Positions 12,833 through 27,217 of a stretch of 64,000 nt of DNA are shown one piece after another (positions within the stretch are counted from its first letter, which is position 1; each line of letters opens with the position of its first letter). Origin of the DNA: Channallabes apus (Eukaryota; Chordata; Actinopteri; Siluriformes; Clariidae); assembly GCA_030522415.1 (NCBI GenBank), contig JAMASW010000041.1, positions 83,551-147,550 of the forward strand. The letters are read 5' to 3'. Position numbers and translations under genes: made by a program. Under the pieces are notes generated by a model. It saw only the letters and a list, made by a program, of their open reading frames with translations, was not told the origin of the DNA and searched no databases.

Positions 12833-15800
12833 ATGTTATTACACTGTTATTACACTGTTATAACACTGTTATTACAATGTTATAACACTGTTATTACAAT
12901 GTTATTACACTGTTATTACAGTGTTATTTCAATGTTATTACAATGTTATTACACTGTTATTACACTGTTATAACACTGTTATTACAATGTTATTACAATG
13001 TTATTACACTGTTATTACAATGTTATTACACTGTTATTACACTGTTATTACACTGTTATTACACTGTTATAACACTGTTATTACAATGTTATTACAATGT
13101 TATTACAATGTTATTACACTGTTATTACAATGTTATTACACTGTTATTACACTGTTATTACAATGTTATTACACTGTTATTACAATGTTATTACACTGTT
13201 ATTACACTGTTATAACACTGTTATTACAATGTTATTACACTGTTATTACAATGTTATTACACTGTTATTACAGTGTTATTACACTGTTATTACAGTGTTA
13301 TTACAATGTTATTACAATGTTATTACAATGTTATCACACTGTTATTACAATGTTATTACACTGTTATTACAATGTTATCACACTGCTATTACAATGTTAT
13401 TACAATGTTATTACAATGTTATTACAATGTTATTACAATGTTATTACAATGTTATTACACTCTTATTACAATGTTATTACAATGTTATTACACTGTTATT
13501 ACAATGTTATTACAATGTTATTACAATGTTATTACACTGTTATTACAATGTTATTACAATGTTATTACACTGTTATTACAATGTTATTACAATGTTATTA
13601 CACTGTTATTACAATGTTATTACACTGTTATTACAATGTTATTACAATGTTATTACAGTGTTATTACAATGTTATTACACTGTTATTACAATGTTATTAC
13701 AGTGTTATTACAATGTTATTACACTATTATTACACTGTTATTACACTGTTATTACAATGTTATTACAGTGTTATTACAATGTTATTACAGTGTTATTACA
13801 ATGTTATTACAATGTTACTACACTGTTATTACAATGTTATTACAATGTTATCACACTGTTATTACAATGTTATTACAATGTTATTACACTGTTATTACAA
13901 TGTTATTACACTGTTATTACACTGTTATTACAGTGTTATAACAATGTTATTACAATGTTATTACACTGTTATTACAATGTTATTACACTGTTATTACACT
14001 GTTATAACACTATTACACTGTTATTACAATGTTATTACAGTGTTATTACAATGTTATTACACTGTTATTACAGTGTTATTACAATGTTATAACACTGTTA
14101 TTACAATGTTATTACACTGTTATTACACTGTTATAACACTGTTATTACAATGTTATTACTCTGTTATTACAATGTTATTACACTGTTATTACACTGTTAT
14201 AACACTGTTATTACAATGTTATTACACTGTTATTACAATGTTATTACACTGTTATTACAGTGTTATTACAATGTTATTACAATGTTATTACAATGTTATC
14301 ACACTGTTATTACAATGTTATTACAATGTTATTACACTGTTATTACAATGTTATTACACTGTTATTACACTGTTATTACAGTGTTATAACACTGTTATTA
14401 CAATGTTATTACACTGTTATTACAATGTTATTACACTGTTATTACAATGTTATTACACTGTTATTACACTGTTATTACAGTGTTATAACACTGTTATTAC
14501 AATGTTATTACAATGTTATTACACTGTTATTACAATGTTATTACAATGTTATTACACTGTTATTACAATGTTATTACACTGTTATAACACTGTTATTACA
14601 ATGTTATTACTCTGTTATTACAATGTTATTACACTGTTATTACACTGTTATAACACTGTTATTACAATGTTATTACAGTGTTATTACAATGTTATTACAC
14701 TGTTATTACAGTGTTATTACAATGTTATTACAATGTTATTACAATGTTATTACAATGTTATTACACTGTTATTACAATGTTATTACAATGTTATTACAAT
14801 GTTATTACACTGTTATTACAATGTTATTACACTGTTATTACAATGTTATTACAATGTTATTACACTGTTATTACAATGTTATTACACTGTTATTACACTG
14901 TTATTACAATGTTATTACAGTGTTATTACAATGTTATTACAATGTTATTACACTGTTATTACAATGTTATTACAATGTTATTACACTGTTATTACACTGT
15001 TATTACAATGTTATTACAGTGTTATTACAATGTTATTACACTGTTATTACAGTGTTATTACAATGTTATTACAATGTTATTACAATGTTATTACACTGTT
15101 ATTACAATGTTATTACAGTGTTATTACAATGTTATTACAATGTTATTACAATGTTATTACACTGTTATTACAATGTTATTACAGTGTTATTACAATGTTA
15201 TTACACTGTTATTACAATGTTATTACACTGTTATTACAATGTTATTACACTGTTATTACAATGTTATTACACTGTTATTACACTGTTATAACACTGTTAT
15301 TACAATGTTATTACACTGTTATTACAATGTTATTACACTGTTATTACACTGTTATAACACTGTTATTACAATGTTATTACACTGTTATTACAATGTTATT
15401 ACACTGTTATTACAATGTTATTACACTGTTATTACAGTGTTATTACAATGTTATTACAATGTTATTACAATGTTATCACACTGTTATTACAATGTTATTA
15501 CACTGTTATTACAATGTTATCACACTGCTATTACAATGTTATTACAATGTTATTACAATGTTATTACAATGTTATTACAATGTTATTACACTCTTATTAC
15601 AATGTTATTACAATGTTATTACACTGTTATTACACTGTTATTACAATGTTATTACAGTGTTATTACAATGTTATTACACTGTTATTACAGTGTTATTACA
15701 ATGTTATTACAATGTTATTACAATGTTATTACACTGTTATTACAATGTTATTACAGTGTTATTACAATGTTATTACAATGTTATTACAATGTTATTACAC

Positions 15801-16133
15801 TGTTATTACAATGTTATTACAATGTTATTACAATGTTATTACAGTGTTATTACAATGTTATTACAATGTTACTACACTGTTATTACAATGTTATTACAAT
15901 GTTATCACACTGTTATTACACTGTTATTACAATGTTATTACACTGTTATAACACTGTTATTACAATGTTATTACACTGTTATTACAATGTTATTACACTG
16001 TTATTACACTGTTATAACACTATTACACTGTTATTACAATGTTATTACAGTGTTATTACAATGTTATTACACTGTTATTACAGTGTTATTACAATGTTAT
16101 AACACTGTTATTACAATGTTATTACACTGTTAT
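12823..16133 (+). repeat. 11-bp satellite, plus orientation (block 8)
   Basis: About 301 monomers. The first ~600 bp parallel 11,045 and 18,999. The middle part (about 14,063-14,850) parallels 4,140-4,930 at an offset of 9,923 bp. 8-bp monomers lie at 14,011 (followed by an unswitched flank) and 16,021 (followed by the junction at 16,128). The block therefore holds both states of the junction module 2.0 kb apart. Confidence 0.95.
14011..14129 (+). repeat. Junction flank without a switch
   Basis: TATTACAC at 14,011-14,018 plus the following ~107 bp correspond to the A-type junction flank, but the array stays in + direction at about 14,118. Confidence 0.8.
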
Positions 16134-16139
16134 ATAACA
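16128..16139. repeat. Convergent switch palindrome, A-type
   Basis: Perfect TGTTATATAACA, 107 bp after TATTACAC (16,021) and 113 bp before the end of CGGTG (16,248-16,252). Flanks match 8,163 and 20,437. Confidence 0.95.
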
Positions 16140-18997
16140 TTGTAATAACAGTGTTATAACATTGTAATAACAGTGTAATAACATTGTAATAACAGTGTAA
16201 TAACAGTGTTATAACATTGTAATAACAGTGTTATAACAGTGTAATAACGGTGTAATAACAGTGTAATAACAGTGTTATAACAGTGTAATAACATTGTAAT
16301 AACAGTGTAATAACATTGTAATAACAGTGTAATAACAGTGTTATAACAGTGTAATAACATTGTAATAACAGTGTAATAACAGTGTAATAACAGTGTAATA
16401 ACATTGTAATAACAGTGTAATAACATTGTAATAACATTGTAATAACAGTGTAATAACATTGTAATAACATTGTAATAACAGTGTAATAACATTGTAATAA
16501 CATTGTAATAACATTGTAATAACACTGTAATAACATTGTAATAACATTGTAATAACATTGTAATAACACTGTAATAACATTGTAATAACAGTGTAATAAC
16601 ATTGTAATAACATTGTAATAACATTGTAATAACACTGTAATAACAGTGTAATAACATTGTAATAACACTGTAATAACAGTGTAATAACATTGTAATAACA
16701 GTGTAATAACATTGTAATAACAGTGTAATAACATTGTAATAACATTGTAATAACAGTGTAATAACATTGTAATAACACTGTAATAACAGTGTAATAACAT
16801 TGTAATAACAGTGTAATAACATTGTAATAACAGTGTAATAACAGTGTAATAACATTGTAATAACAGTGTAATAACATTGTAATAACAGTGTTATAACACT
16901 GTAATAACAGTGTAATAACAGTGTAATAACATTGTAATAACAGTGTAATAACATTGTAATAACATTGTAGTAACATTGTAATAACAGTGTAATAACATTG
17001 TAATAACAGTGTAATAACACTGTAATAACATTGTAATAACAGTGTAATAACATTGTAATAACATTGTAATAACATTGTAATAACACTGTAATAACAGTGT
17101 AATAACATTGTAATAACACTGTAATAACATTGTAATAACAGTGTAATAAGAGTGTAATAACAGTGTAATAACATTGTAATAACAGTGTAATAACATTGTA
17201 ATAACATTGTAATAACAGTGTAATAACATTGTAATAACATTGTAATAACAGTGTAATAACATTGTAATAACATTGTAATAACAGTGTAATAACATTGTAA
17301 TAACATTGTAATAACATTGTAATAACACTGTAATAACATTGTAATAACAGTGTAATAACATTGTAATAACATTGTAATAACATTGTAATAACACTGTAAT
17401 AACAGTGTAATAACATTGTAATAACACTGTAATAACATTGTAATAACAGTGTTATAACAGTGTAATAACAGTGTAATAACATTGTAATAACAGTGTAATA
17501 ACATTGTAATAACAGTGTAATAACATTGTAATAACATTGTAATAACAGTGTAATAACATTGTAATAACGCTGTAATAACAGTGTAATAACATTGTAATAA
17601 CAGTGTAATAACATTGTAATAACAGTGTAATAACAGTGTAATAACAGTGTAATAACATTGTAATAACAGTGTAATAACATTGTAATAACAGTGTAATAAC
17701 ATTGTAATAACAGTGTAATAACATTGTAATAACATTGTAATAACAGTGTAATAACATTGTAATAACGCTGTAATAACAGTGTAATAACATTGTAATAACA
17801 TTGTAATAACATTGTAATAACACTGTAATAACAGTGTAATAACATTGTAATAACAGTGTAATAACATTGTAATAACAGTGTTATAACAGTGTAATAACAG
17901 TGTAATAACATTGTAATAACAGAGTAATAACATTGTAATAACAGTGTTATAACAGTGTAATAACATTGTAATAACAGTGTAATAACATTGTAATAACAGT
18001 GTAATAACAGTGTAATAACATTGTAATAACAGTGTAATAACATTGTAATAACAGTGTTATAACACTGTAATAACAGTGTAATAACAGTGTAATAACATTG
18101 TAATAACAGTGTAATAACATTGTAATAACATTGTAATAACATTGTAATAACAGTGTAATAACATTGTAATAACAGTGTAATAACATTGTAATAACATTGT
18201 AATAACAGTGTAATAACATTGTAATAACATTGTAATAACAGTGTAATAACATTGTAATAACAGTGTTATAACAGTGTAATAACATTGTAATAACAGTGTA
18301 ATAACAGTGTTATAACAGTGTAATAACAGTGTAATAACAGTGTAATAACATTGTAATAACAGTGTAATAACAGTGTAATAACATTGTAATAACAGTGTTA
18401 TAACAGTGTAATAACAGTGTAATAACATTGTAATAACAGTGTTATAACAGTGTAATAACATTGTAATAACAGTGTAATAACATTGTAATAACAGTGTAAT
18501 AACAGTGTAATAACATTGTAATAACAGTGTAATAACATTGTAATAACACTGTAATAACAGTGTAATAACATTGTAATAACAGTGTAATAACATTGTAATA
18601 ATTGTAATAACAGTGTAATAACATTGTAATAACAGTGTTATAACAGTGTAATAACATTGTAATAACAGAGTAATAACATTGTAATAACAGTGTTATAACA
18701 GTGTAATAACAGTGTAATAACATTGTAATAACAGTGTAATAACATTGTAATAACAGTGTAATAACAGTGTAATAACATTGTAATAACAGTGTAATAACAT
18801 TGTAAGAACATTGTAATAACATTGTAATAACAGTGTTATAACAGTGTAATAACAGTGTAATAACATTGTAATAACATTGAAATAACACTGTAATAACAGT
18901 GTAATACCATTGTAATAACAGTGTAATAACATTGTAATAACACTGTAATAACAGTGTAATAACATTGTAATAACAGTGTAATAACATTGTAATAACA
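16134..18997 (-). repeat. 11-bp satellite, minus orientation (block 9)
   Basis: About 260 monomers, paralogous to 8,169-11,043. Part of it (16,891-17,427) matches 9,575-10,111 at an offset of 7,316 bp. It has one copy of the 660-bp unit where block 5 has two. Ordered markers near its right end are the 9-bp monomer (about 18,597), TGTAAGAACA (about 18,802), TTGAAATAAC (about 18,879) and TACCATTG (about 18,906). They recur at the right end of block 11. Confidence 0.95.
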
Positions 18998-19008
18998 CTG
19001 TTATTACA
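18988..19008. repeat. Divergent switch, C spacer
   Basis: TGTAATAACA, C, TGTTATTACA. The TTGAAATAAC variant lies about 118 bp to the left and TGTTATTTCA about 106 bp to the right. The reverse complement of this arrangement is seen at 27,197. Confidence 0.94.
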
Positions 19009-20442
19009 ATGTTATTACACTGTTATTACACTGTTATAACACTGTTATTACAATGTTATAACACTGTTATTACAATGTTATTACACTGTTATTACAGTGT
19101 TATTTCAATGTTATTACAATGTTATTACACTGTTATTACACTGTTATAACACTGTTATTACAATGTTATTACAATGTTATTACACTGTTATTACAATGTT
19201 ATTACACTGTTATTACACTGTTATTACACTGTTATAACACTGTTATTACAATGTTATTACAATGTTATTACAATGTTATTACACTGTTATTACAATGTTA
19301 TTACACTGTTATTACACTGTTATTACAATGTTATTACACTGTTATTACAATGTTATTACACTGTTATTACACTGTTATAACACTGTTATTACAATGTTAT
19401 TACACTGTTATTACAATGTTATTACACTGTTATTACAATGTTATTACACTGTTATTACAGTGTTATTACAATGTTATTACAATGTTATTACAATGTTATC
19501 ACACTGTTATTACAATGTTATTACACTGTTATTACAATGTTATCACACTGCTATTACAATGTTATTACAATGTTATTACAATGTTATTACAATGTTATTA
19601 CAATGTTATTACACTCTTATTACAATGTTATTACAATGTTATTACACTGTTATTACACTGTTATTACAATGTTATTACAGTGTTATTACAATGTTATTAC
19701 ACTGTTATTACAGTGTTATTACAATGTTATTACAATGTTATTACAATGTTATTACACTGTTATTACAATGTTATTACAGTGTTATTACAATGTTATTACA
19801 ATGTTATTACAATGTTATTACACTGTTATTACAATGTTATTACAATGTTATTACAATGTTATTACACTGTTATTACAATGTTATTACAATGTTATTACAC
19901 TGTTATTACAATGTTATTACAATGTTATTACACTGTTATTACACTGTTATTACACTGTTATTACAATGTTATTACAGTGTTATTACAATGTTATTACACT
20001 GTTATTACAATGTTATTACAGTGTTATTACAATGTTATTACACTGTTATTACACTGTTATTACACTGTTATTACAATGTTATTACAGTGTTATTACAATG
20101 TTATTACAGTGTTATTACAATGTTATTACAATGTTACTACACTGTTATTACAATGTTATTACAATGTTATCACACTGTTATTACAATGTTATTACAATGT
20201 TATTACACTGTTATTACAATGTTATTACACTGTTATTACACTGTTATTACAGTGTTACAACACTGTTATTACAATGTTATTACACTGTTATTACAATGTT
20301 ATTACACTGTTATTACACTGTTATAACACTATTACACTGTTATTACAATGTTATTACAGTGTTATTACAATGTTATTACACTGTTATTACAGTGTTATTA
20401 CAATGTTATAACACTGTTATTACAATGTTATTACACTGTTAT
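18999..20442 (+). repeat. 11-bp satellite, plus orientation (block 10)
   Basis: About 131 monomers, paralogous to the starts of blocks 6 and 8, with the markers TGTTATTTCA (about 19,100), TGTTATCACA (about 19,495), TGCTATTACA (about 19,550) and TCTTATTACA (about 19,615). It ends with the complete A-type flank (8-bp monomer at 20,330) and the palindrome at 20,437. Confidence 0.95.
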
Positions 20443-20448
20443 ATAACA
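20437..20448. repeat. Convergent switch palindrome, A-type
   Basis: Perfect TGTTATATAACA, 107 bp after TATTACAC (20,330) and 113 bp before the end of CGGTG (20,557-20,561). Confidence 0.95.
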
Positions 20449-22921
20449 TTGTAATAACAGTGTTATAACATTGTAATAACAGTGTAATAACATTGTAATA
20501 ACAGTGTAATAACAGTGTTATAACATTGTAATAACAGTGTTATAACAGTGTAATAACGGTGTAATAACAGTGTAATAACAGTGTTATAACAGTGTAATAA
20601 CATTGTAATAACAGTGTAATAACATTGTAATAACAGTGTAATAACAGTGTTATAACAGTGTAATAACAGTGTAATAACATTGTAATAACATTGTAATAAC
20701 AGTGTAATAACATTGTAATAACATTGTAATAACAGTGTAATAACATTGTAATAACATTGTAATAACATTGTAATAACACTGTAATAACATTGTAATAACA
20801 TTGTAATAACATTGTAATAACACTGTAATAACATTGTAATAACAGTGTAATAACATTGTAATAACATTGTAATAACATTGTAATAACACTGTAATAACAG
20901 TGTAATAACATTGTAATAACACTGTAATAACAGTGTAATAACATTGTAATAACAGTGTAATAACATTGTAATAACAGTGTAATAACATTGTAATAACATT
21001 GTAATAACAGTGTAATAACATTGTAATAACACTGTAATAACAGTGTAATAACATTGTAATAACAGTGTAATAACATTGTAATAACAGTGTAATAACAGTG
21101 TAATAACATTGTAATAACAGTGTAATAACATTGTAATAACATTGTAATAACAGTGTAATAACATTGTAATAACATTGTAATAACAGTGTAATAACATTGT
21201 AATAACATTGTAATAACATTGTAATAACACTGTAATAACATTGTAATAACAGTGTAATAACATTGTAATAACATTGTAATAACATTGTAATAACACTGTA
21301 ATAACAGTGTAATAACATTGTAATAACACTGTAATAACATTGTAATAACAGTGTTATAACAGTGTAATAACAGTGTAATAACATTGTAATAACAGTGTAA
21401 TAACATTGTAATAACAGTGTAATAACATTGTAATAACAGTGTAATAACATTGTAATAACATTGTAATAACAGTGTAATAACATTGTAATAACGCTGTAAT
21501 AACAGTGTAATAACATTGTAATAACAGTGTAATAACATTGTAATAACAGTGTAATAACAGTGTAATAACAGTGTAATAACATTGTAATAACAGTGTAATA
21601 ACATTGTAATAACAGTGTAATAACATTGTAATAACAGTGTAATAACATTGTAATAACATTGTAATAACAGTGTAATAACATTGTAATAACGCTGTAATAA
21701 CAGTGTAATAACATTGTAATAACATTGTAATAACATTGTAATAACACTGTAATAACAGTGTAATAACATTGTAATAACAGTGTAATAACATTGTAATAAC
21801 AGTGTTATAACAGTGTAATAACAGTGTAATAACATTGTAATAACAGAGTAATAACATTGTAATAACAGTGTTATAACAGTGTAATAACATTGTAATAACA
21901 GTGTAATAACATTGTAATAACAGTGTAATAACAGTGTAATAACATTGTAATAACAGTGTAATAACATTGTAATAACAGTGTTATAACACTGTAATAACAG
22001 TGTAATAACAGTGTAATAACATTGTAATAACAGTGTAATAACATTGTAATAACATTGTAATAACATTGTAATAACAGTGTAATAACATTGTAATAACAGT
22101 GTAATAACATTGTAATAACATTGTAATAACAGTGTAATAACATTGTAATAACATTGTAATAACAGTGTAATAACATTGTAATAACAGTGTTATAACAGTG
22201 TAATAACATTGTAATAACAGTGTAATAACAGTGTTATAACAGTGTAATAACAGTGTAATAACAGTGTAATAACATTGTAATAACAGTGTAATAACAGTGT
22301 AATAACATTGTAATAACAGTGTTATAACAGTGTAATAACAGTGTAATAACATTGTAATAACAGTGTTATAACAGTGTAATAACATTGTAATAACAGTGTA
22401 ATAACATTGTAATAACAGTGTAATAACAGTGTAATAACATTGTAATAACAGTGTAATAACATTGTAATAACACTGTAATAACAGTGTAATAACATTGTAA
22501 TAACAGTGTAATAACATTGTAATAATTGTAATAACAGTGTAATAACATTGTAATAACAGTGTTATAACAGTGTAATAACATTGTAATAACAGAGTAATAA
22601 CATTGTAATAACAGTGTTATAACAGTGTAATAACAGTGTAATAACATTGTAATAACAGTGTAATAACATTGTAATAACAGTGTAATAACAGTGTAATAAC
22701 ATTGTAATAACAGTGTAATAACATTGTAAGAACATTGTAATAACATTGTAATAACAGTGTTATAACAGTGTAATAACAGTGTAATAACATTGTAATAACA
22801 TTGAAATAACACTGTAATAACAGTGTAATACCATTGTAATAACAGTGTAATAACATTGTAATAACACTGTAATAACAGTGTAATAACATTGTAATAACAG
22901 TGTAATAACATTGTAATAACA
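20443..22921 (-). repeat. 11-bp satellite, minus orientation (block 11)
   Basis: About 225 monomers. Its right part repeats 18,0xx-18,998 at an offset of 3,924 bp. 21,354-21,890 matches 10,136-10,672 (offset 11,218). Its last ~1.57 kb reads as the reverse complement of 27,207-28,775. It ends at the irregular switch at 22,922. Confidence 0.95.
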
Positions 22922-22970
22922 CTGTTATACTGTTACAATTACAGTGTTATTACACTGTTATTACAATGTT
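22912..22970 (+). repeat. Irregular divergent switch and short plus patch
   Basis: After TGTAATAACA and a C spacer (22,912-22,922) the sequence turns + but is damaged: TGTTATAC, then TGTTACAATTACAG, then two normal monomers, ending in ATGTT before the island. Only about four + units are present. This is a divergent junction whose + side was replaced. Confidence 0.88.
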
Positions 22971-23027
22971 GAAATTGTATTTGAATTGTATTTGAAATTG
23001 AAATTGTATATGTTGAAATATTAAAAT
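22971..23027. other. 57-bp non-satellite island
   Basis: This is the only stretch that does not align to the monomer. It is very AT-rich and built from GAAATTG and TTGTAT words. It holds two adjacent perfect copies of an 11-bp unit, ATTGTATTTGA (22,974-22,984 and 22,985-22,995), then a degenerate part with TTGAAAT motifs. The unit shares ATTGTA with the minus monomer ATTGTAATAAC, so it may be a diverged relative. Too short for a gene; its origin is unknown. Confidence 0.9.
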
Positions 23028-26000
23028 TGTAATAACATTGTAATAACATTGTAATAACACTGTAATAACATTGTAATAACAGTGTAATAACATTGTAATA
23101 ACATTGTAATAACATTGTAATAACACTGTAATAACAGTGTAATAACATTGTAATAACACTGTAATAACAGTGTAATAACATTGTAATAACAGTGTAATAA
23201 CATTGTAATAACAGTGTAATAACATTGTAATAACATTGTAATAACAGTGTAATAACATTGTAATAACACTGTAATAACAGTGTAATAACATTGTAATAAC
23301 AGTGTAATAACATTGTAATAACAGTGTAATAACAGTGTAATAACATTGTAATAACAGTGTAATAACATTGTAATAACAGTGTTATAACACTGTAATAACA
23401 GTGTAATAACAGTGTAATAACATTGTAATAACAGTGTAATAACATTGTAATAACATTGTAGTAACATTGTAATAACAGTGTAATAACATTGTAATAACAG
23501 TGTAATAACACTGTAATAACATTGTAATAACAGTGTAATAACATTGTAATAACAGTGTAATAACATTGTAATAACATTGTAATAACATTGTAATAACACT
23601 GTAATAACATTGTAATAACATTGTAATAACATTGTAATAACACTGTAATAACATTGTAATAACAGTGTAATAACATTGTAATAACATTGTAATAACATTG
23701 TAATAACACTGTAATAACAGTGTAATAACATTGTAATAACAGTGTAATAACATTGTAATAACATTGTAATAACATTGTAATAACACTGTAATAACAGTGT
23801 AATAACATTGTAATAACACTGTAATAACAGTGTAATAACATTGTAATAACAGTGTAATAACAGTGTTATAACATTGTAATAACATTGTAATAACAGTGTA
23901 ATAACATTGTAATAACAGTGTTATAACAGTGTAATAACATTGTAATAACAGTGTAATAACAGTGTTATAACAGTGTAATAACAGTGTAATAACAGTGTAA
24001 TAACATTGTAATAACAGTGTAATAACAGTGTAATAACATTGTAATAACAGTGTTATAACAGTGTAATAACAGTGTAATAACATTGTAATAACAGTGTTAT
24101 AACAGTGTAATAACATTGTAATAACAGTGTAATAACATTGTAATAACATTGTAATAACATTGTAATAACACTGTAATAACATTGTAATAACAGTGTAATA
24201 ACATTGTAATAACATTGTAATAACATTGTAATAACACTGTAATAACAGTGTAATAACATTGTAATAACACTGTAATAACAGTGTAATAACATTGTAATAA
24301 CAGTGTAATAACATTGTAATAACAGTGTAATAACATTGTAATAACATTGTAATAACAGTGTAATAACATTGTAATAACACTGTAATAACAGTGTAATAAC
24401 ATTGTAATAACAGTGTAATAACATTGTAATAACAGTGTAATAACAGTGTAATAACATTGTAATAACAGTGTAATAACATTGTAATAACAGTGTTATAACA
24501 CTGTAATAACAGTGTAATAACAGTGTAATAACATTGTAATAACAGTGTAATAACATTGTAATAACATTGTAGTAACATTGTAATAACAGTGTAATAACAT
24601 TGTAATAACATTGTAATAACAGTGTAATAACAGTGTAATAACATTGTAATAACAGTGTAATAACATTGTAATAACATTGTAATAACAGTGTAATAACATT
24701 GTAATAACATTGTAATAACAGTGTAATAACATTGTAATAACATTGTAATAACATTGTAATAACACTGTAATAACATTGTAATAACATTGTAATAACATTG
24801 TAATAACACTGTAATAACATTGTAATAACAGTGTAATAACATTGTAATAACATTGTAATAACATTGTAATAACACTGTAATAACAGTGTAATAACATTGT
24901 AATAACACTGTAATAACAGTGTAATAACATTGTAATAACAGTGTAATAACATTGTAATAACAGTGTAATAACATTGTAATAACATTGTAATAACAGTGTA
25001 ATAACATTGTAATAACACTGTAATAACAGTGTAATAACATTGTAATAACAGTGTAATAACATTGTAATAACAGTGTAATAACAGTGTAATAACATTGTAA
25101 TAACAGTGTAATAACATTGTAATAACAGTGTTATAACACTGTAATAACAGTGTAATAACAGTGTAATAACATTGTAATAACAGTGTAATAACATTGTAAT
25201 AACATTGTAGTAACATTGTAATAACAGTGTAATAACATTGTAATAACAGTGTAATAACACTGTAATAACATTGTAATAACAGTGTAATAACATTGTAATA
25301 ACAGTGTAATAACATTGTAATAACATTGTAATAACATTGTAATAACACTGTAATAACATTGTAATAACATTGTAATAACATTGTAATAACACTGTAATAA
25401 CATTGTAATAACAGTGTAATAACATTGTAATAACATTGTAATAACATTGTAATAACACTGTAATAACAGTGTAATAACATTGTAATAACAGTGTAATAAC
25501 ATTGTAATAACATTGTAATAACATTGTAATAACACTGTAATAACAGTGTAATAACATTGTAATAACACTGTAATAACAGTGTAATAACATTGTAATAACA
25601 GTGTAATAACAGTGTTATAACATTGTAATAACATTGTAATAACAGTGTAATAACATTGTAATAACAGTGTTATAACAGTGTAATAACATTGTAATAACAG
25701 TGTAATAACAGTGTTATAACAGTGTAATAACAGTGTAATAACAGTGTAATAACATTGTAATAACAGTGTAATAACAGTGTAATAACATTGTAATAACAGT
25801 GTTATAACAGTGTAATAACAGTGTAATAACATTGTAATAACAGTGTTATAACAGTGTAATAACATTGTAATAACAGTGTAATAACATTGTAATAACATTG
25901 TAATAACATTGTAATAACACTGTAATAACATTGTAATAACAGTGTAATAACATTGTAATAACATTGTAATAACATTGTAATAACACTGTAATAACAGTGT

Positions 26001-26520
26001 AATAACATTGTAATAACACTGTAATAACAGTGTAATAACATTGTAATAACAGTGTAATAACATTGTAATAACAGTGTAATAACATTGTAATAACATTGTA
26101 ATAACAGTGTAATAACATTGTAATAACACTGTAATAACAGTGTAATAACATTGTAATAACAGTGTAATAACATTGTAATAACAGTGTAATAACAGTGTAA
26201 TAACATTGTAATAACAGTGTAATAACATTGTAATAACAGTGTTATAACACTGTAATAACAGTGTAATAACAGTGTAATAACATTGTAATAACAGTGTAAT
26301 AACATTGTAATAACATTGTAGTAACATTGTAATAACAGTGTAATAACATTGTAATAACAGTGTAATAACACTGTAATAACATTGTAATAACAGTGTAATA
26401 ACATTGTAATAACAGTGTAATAACATTGTAATAACATTGTAATAACATTGTAATAACACTGTAATAACAGTGTAATAACATTGTAATAACATTGTAATAA
26501 CATTGTAATAACACTGTAAT
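23028..26520 (-). repeat. 1,749-bp tandem higher-order repeat (about two copies)
   Basis: The monomer order from 23,028 rightwards matches that from 24,777 rightwards for roughly 800 bp, and the correspondence continues with interruptions to about 24,400/26,150. The match begins at the island edge, so the first copy is cut there while the second continues leftwards. Confidence 0.78.
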
Positions 26521-27206
26521 AACATTGTAATAACAGTGTAATAACATTGTAATAACAGTGTAATAACATTGTAATAACATTGTAATAACACTGTAATAAC
26601 ATTGTAATAACAGTGTAATAACATTGTAATAACATTGTAATAACATTGTAATAACACTGTAATAACAGTGTAATAACATTGTAATAACACTGTAATAACA
26701 GTGTAATAACATTGTAATAACAGTGTAATAACAGTGTTATAACAGTGTAATAACATTGTAATAACAGTGTAATAACATTGTAATAACAGTGTAATAACAG
26801 TGTTATAACAGTGTAATAACATTGTAATAACAGTGTAATAACAGTGTAATAACAGTGTAATAACATTGTAATAACAGTGTAATAACATTGTAATAACATT
26901 GTAATAACAGTGTAATAACATTGTAATAACATTGTAATAACATTGTAATAACAGTGTTATAACAGTGTAATAACAGTGTAATAACAGTGTAATAACAGTG
27001 TAATAACATTGTAATAACAGTGTAATAACATTGTAATAACATTGTAATAACAGTGTTATAACAGTGTAATAACAGTGTAATAACATTGTAATAACATTGA
27101 AATAACACTGTAATAACAGTGTAATAACATTGTAATAACAGTGTTATAACATTGTAATAACAGTGTTATAACAGTGTAATAACAGTGTAATAACATTGTA
27201 ATAACA
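23028..27206 (-). repeat. 11-bp satellite, minus orientation (block 12)
   Basis: About 380 monomers, starting directly at the island. Matches at a 1,749-bp offset (159 monomers) run through it: 23,382/25,131, 24,097/25,846, 24,053/25,802. Its right end carries TTGAAATAAC about 106 bp before the divergent junction, the mirror image of the start of blocks 6, 8 and 10. 26,253-27,086 matches 36,325-37,158 (offset 10,072). Confidence 0.95.
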
Positions 27207-27217
27207 GTGTTATTACA
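27197..27217. repeat. Divergent switch, G spacer
   Basis: TGTAATAACA, G, TGTTATTACA. It is the reverse complement of the C-spacer junction at 18,988. TTGAAATAAC lies about 106 bp to the left and TGTTATTTCA about 117 bp to the right, exactly mirrored. Confidence 0.94.

Noticed and set aside
22971..23027. Small RNA gene or regulatory element in the island
   Set aside because: The island is 57 bp of low-complexity AT-rich sequence with its own short repeat. I see no stem-loop or known motif that would support an RNA gene.
22939..23841. Open frame crossing the island with a non-repeat C-terminal tail (minus strand)
   Set aside because: The unusual tail simply translates the 57-bp AT-rich island in frame with the satellite. 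Other frames across the same island are also open, so it is not evidence for a gene.
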